From contig NZ_SNQG01000006.1 in assembly GCF_004378255.1 (NCBI RefSeq), positions 217,109 through 281,108 on the forward strand: a stretch of 64,000 bases of DNA. Direction: 5' to 3'. Positions 62,347 through 64,000 of this stretch are shown piece after piece (position 1 is the first letter of the stretch; the number at the start of each line of letters is the position of its first letter). Both the position numbers and the translations under genes were made by a program. Below the pieces are notes generated by a model. The model did not search any database and was not told the origin of the DNA. It worked only from the letters and a program-made list of their open reading frames with translations. The DNA is from Mucilaginibacter phyllosphaerae (lineage in GTDB: Bacteria > Bacteroidota > Bacteroidia > Sphingobacteriales > Sphingobacteriaceae).

Positions 62347-62373
62347 CTATGGACTATCAACCATCGACTATGG
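62347..62373. repeat. CTATGGACT...ATCGACTATGG repeat, right flank
   Basis: CTATGGACT, seven bases, then ATCGACTATGG. Mirror partner of 61955-61974. Both candidate ATG starts of aguA (62349 and 62370) are part of the CTATGG units. Confidence 0.85.
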
Positions 62374-63410
62374 ACAACAATAACCTACCTGCCGGCTTCC
62401 ACTTCCCCGCAGAATGGGCTAGACAAAGCGCTATGTGGCTTAGTTGGCCGCATAAAGAGGCTTCATGGCCCGGTAAATTACCGTTGATTTATCCGCAATA
62501 CTGCGAATTTATCAAGGTGATATCCGAAGGACAGATCGTCCGTATTAACGTGGTTGATGCGCAGATGACGGCCTTTGCCAAACAGCAATTACAGGTTGCA
62601 GGTGTTGATCTAAATAAAATTGAGTTTTATGAGTTCGGCACAAACGATGCCTGGTGCCGCGACCATGGCCCTGCGTTTTTGGTGAATTACAATACCAAAG
62701 AAAAGGTAATTGTAGACTGGGGTTATAACGCCTGGGGCGAGAAATATCCTCCGTATGATTTGGATGATGTTATCCCTACCAAAATTGCCAACCACTTCGG
62801 CCTGCCGGTTTATCATCCCGGTATTGTGATGGAAGGCGGATCGGTTGAATTTAACGGGGCGGGCACCTTGCTTACTACTACTGCCTGCCTGCTTAATAAA
62901 AACCGCAACCCGCATTTAAACCAGCAACAGATAGAAAGCTACCTGCAAAACTATTACGGCGTAGAGCAAATATTGTGGTTGGGCGATGGCATTGTGGGCG
63001 ACGATACCGACGGCCATATTGATGATATTACCCGTTTTGTAAATACCGATACCGTGGTTACCGTGGTAGAGCATAACAAAAACGACGAGAATTACCACCT
63101 GCTGCAGGAGAACCTGCAAACGCTTAAAACCATGCGCCTGCTTAACGGCAAACAGCTTAACATTGTTGAGCTGCCCATGCCCGAGCCGGTGATATATGAC
63201 GACCAGCGCCTGCCTGCATCATACGCTAACTTTTACATTGGCAACGCTGCTGTAGTAGTGCCTACCTTCCGTTCGCACCATGATGATAAAGCGCTGGACA
63301 TTATACAAAGCTGCTTCCCCGACAGGAAAGTGGTGGGTATAGATTCAACAGATATTATCTGGGGACTGGGGAGTTTTCATTGTTTGAGCCAGCAGGAGCC
63401 GGCGGTGTAA
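62370..63410 (+). CDS. aguA: Agmatine deiminase
   Basis: 346 residues from the ATG at 62370 (MDNNNLPAGFHFPAEW). An ATG at 62349 is also in frame but would encode repeat sequence. Guanidine-group hydrolase: GTNDAWCRDHGPAF near 84-97, MEGGSVEFNGAGTLL, DDTDGHIDDITRF with the catalytic His, and nucleophile Cys near 338 in GSFHCLSQQ. Converts agmatine to N-carbamoylputrescine, the substrate of AguB, for putrescine synthesis. Family-typical length. Confidence 0.95.
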   Translation: MDNNNLPAGFHFPAEWARQSAMWLSWPHKEASWPGKLPLIYPQYCEFIKVISEGQIVRINVVDAQMTAFAKQQLQVAGVDLNKIEFYEFGTNDAWCRDHGPAFLVNYNTKEKVIVDWGYNAWGEKYPPYDLDDVIPTKIANHFGLPVYHPGIVMEGGSVEFNGAGTLLTTTACLLNKNRNPHLNQQQIESYLQNYYGVEQILWLGDGIVGDDTDGHIDDITRFVNTDTVVTVVEHNKNDENYHLLQENLQTLKTMRLLNGKQLNIVELPMPEPVIYDDQRLPASYANFYIGNAAVVVPTFRSHHDDKALDIIQSCFPDRKVVGIDSTDIIWGLGSFHCLSQQEPAV

Positions 63411-63438
63411 TACCCCTCATAAATGTATATTCGAAAAT

Positions 63439-64000
63439 CGTAGAGGCGTGATACTTCGCGTCTCCTTCAGGAAGGTTATAAACTGTCATTAATGCATATT
63501 TAATTAAGACGCGAAGTATCGCGTCTCTACGATAGAATAATTAAAATTGTTCTTTTTAAATATGTAGAGGCGCGATACTTCGCGTCTCCTTCAGGACGGC
63601 TATAAATTGTTCATTAATGCATATTTAATTAAGACGCGAAGTATCGCATCTCTACGATAGAATAATTATAATTGTTCTTTTTAAATATGTAGAGGCGCGA
63701 TACTTTGCGTCTCCTTTAGGACGGCTATAAATTGTTCATTAATGCATATTTAATTAAGACGCGAAGTATCGCGTCTCTACGGTGAAAAATAATTATAATT
63801 TCATCTTTAAAATCGTATAGGCGCGATACTTCGCGTCTCCTTTAGGACGGTTATAAACCCTTCATTAATGCATATTTATTTAAGACGCGAAGTATCGCAT
63901 CTCTACGATAGAATAATTATAATTGTTCTTTTTAAATATGTAGAGGCGCGATACTTTGCGTCTCCTTTAGGACGGCTATAAATTGTTCATTAATGCATAT
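63439..64000. repeat. Tandem array of ~125-bp REP-pair (BIME-like) units
   Basis: Five units begin at 63440, 63564, 63689, 63815 and 63940 (spacing 124-126 bp); the fifth runs off the window. Each has a left hairpin GTAGAGGCGCGATACTTCGC..., nine paired bases around TACT, and about 60-70 bp later the same hairpin inverted, ending ...CGCGTCTCTAC. The left and right arms also pair with each other over about 22 bases. Between them lie TTTAGGACGG and ATTAATGCATATTTAATTAA. The 5' GTAG before an imperfect stem is the REP signature. No gene in these 560 bp. Confidence 0.9.

Noticed and set aside
63439..64000. Regular repeats that could be taken for a CRISPR array
   Set aside because: The whole ~125-bp unit is repeated, including the part between hairpins; there are no unique spacers, the period is too long, and no cas genes are near.
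1..64000. tRNA, rRNA or riboswitch genes
   Set aside because: I looked in the gaps between genes for TPsiC-like GGTTCRAAYCC segments, rRNA and common riboswitch cores and saw none that folds; only the 6S-like RNA stood out.

Overview
The window is chromosomal DNA of a Bacteroidota bacterium, most likely Sphingobacteriaceae and close to Mucilaginibacter or Pedobacter. The grounds are a SusC/SusD pair, GldA plus a fused GldF-GldG, DUF4397, DUF6377 and TIGR03643-type proteins, a single-chain glycyl-tRNA synthetase, promoters of the TTTG...TAnnTTTG type, weak Shine-Dalgarno sites, and numerous small intergenic inverted repeats. I found no rRNA, tRNA, prophage, transposase gene or CRISPR array.

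Layout. 0-11.6 kb: an ethanolamine-type permease diverges from a PAP2_C (sphingomyelin-synthase-like) membrane protein; then a GH37 trehalase with a Tat-exported beta-propeller, a secreted M28 peptidase, a TIGR03643 protein, a GH65 enzyme, a vanadium-haloperoxidase/PAP2 lipoprotein and a GyrI-like protein. 11.6-25.7 kb: a minus-strand nutrient-uptake operon susC-susD followed by two very large FG-GAP/VCBS-ASPIC (CRTAC1-type) lipoproteins, with a DUF6377 membrane regulator upstream and a small secreted cysteine-containing protein. Together 2.3-25 kb looks like an uncharacterised glucoside (trehalose-like) utilisation region. 25.8-42.3 kb: housekeeping genes (apt, an HhH protein, an ornithine/glycine-lipid-type acyltransferase, rny, a newly recognised 6S-like RNA, zapA, pheT, radC, rpsT, a Zn-phospholipase C-like protein, DedA, two DUF4397 lipoproteins, dnaN). 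42.3-51.3 kb: gldFG fusion, outer-membrane barrel, gldA, glyQS, a TPR histidine kinase and an AI-2E family permease. 51.4-63.4 kb: an M16 peptidase pair, DUF4230, OsmC, an old yellow enzyme, an SDR overlapping a PIN/antitoxin module, an aromatic amino acid hydroxylase, a flippase-like membrane protein, and the agmatine-to-putrescine genes aguB and aguA separated by a four-helix-bundle gene.

The most unusual content is non-coding. At least eight families of short intergenic inverted-repeat elements occur: (1) ~125-bp units carrying two inverted REP-like hairpins with a 5' GTAG, five of them in tandem at 63.4-64.0 kb and one solo copy at 7.0 kb; (2) TGTCCGTCCGTCCG inverted repeats at five intergenic places; (3) four consecutive perfect hairpins with three-base loops at 5.0-5.2 kb; (4) GATTAG arrays; (5) GGAAAGTCC arrays; (6) CCATAGTCGAT inverted repeats bracketing the four-helix-bundle gene and supplying the start codon of aguA; (7) ATTCTGTAAATTC elements; (8) GC-rich elements ending in GCCGGGGAGA. 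A 6S-like RNA between zapA and rny is supported by a 24-bp closing stem and a T-run. All calls rest on reading the sequence and protein motifs; no database search was run.
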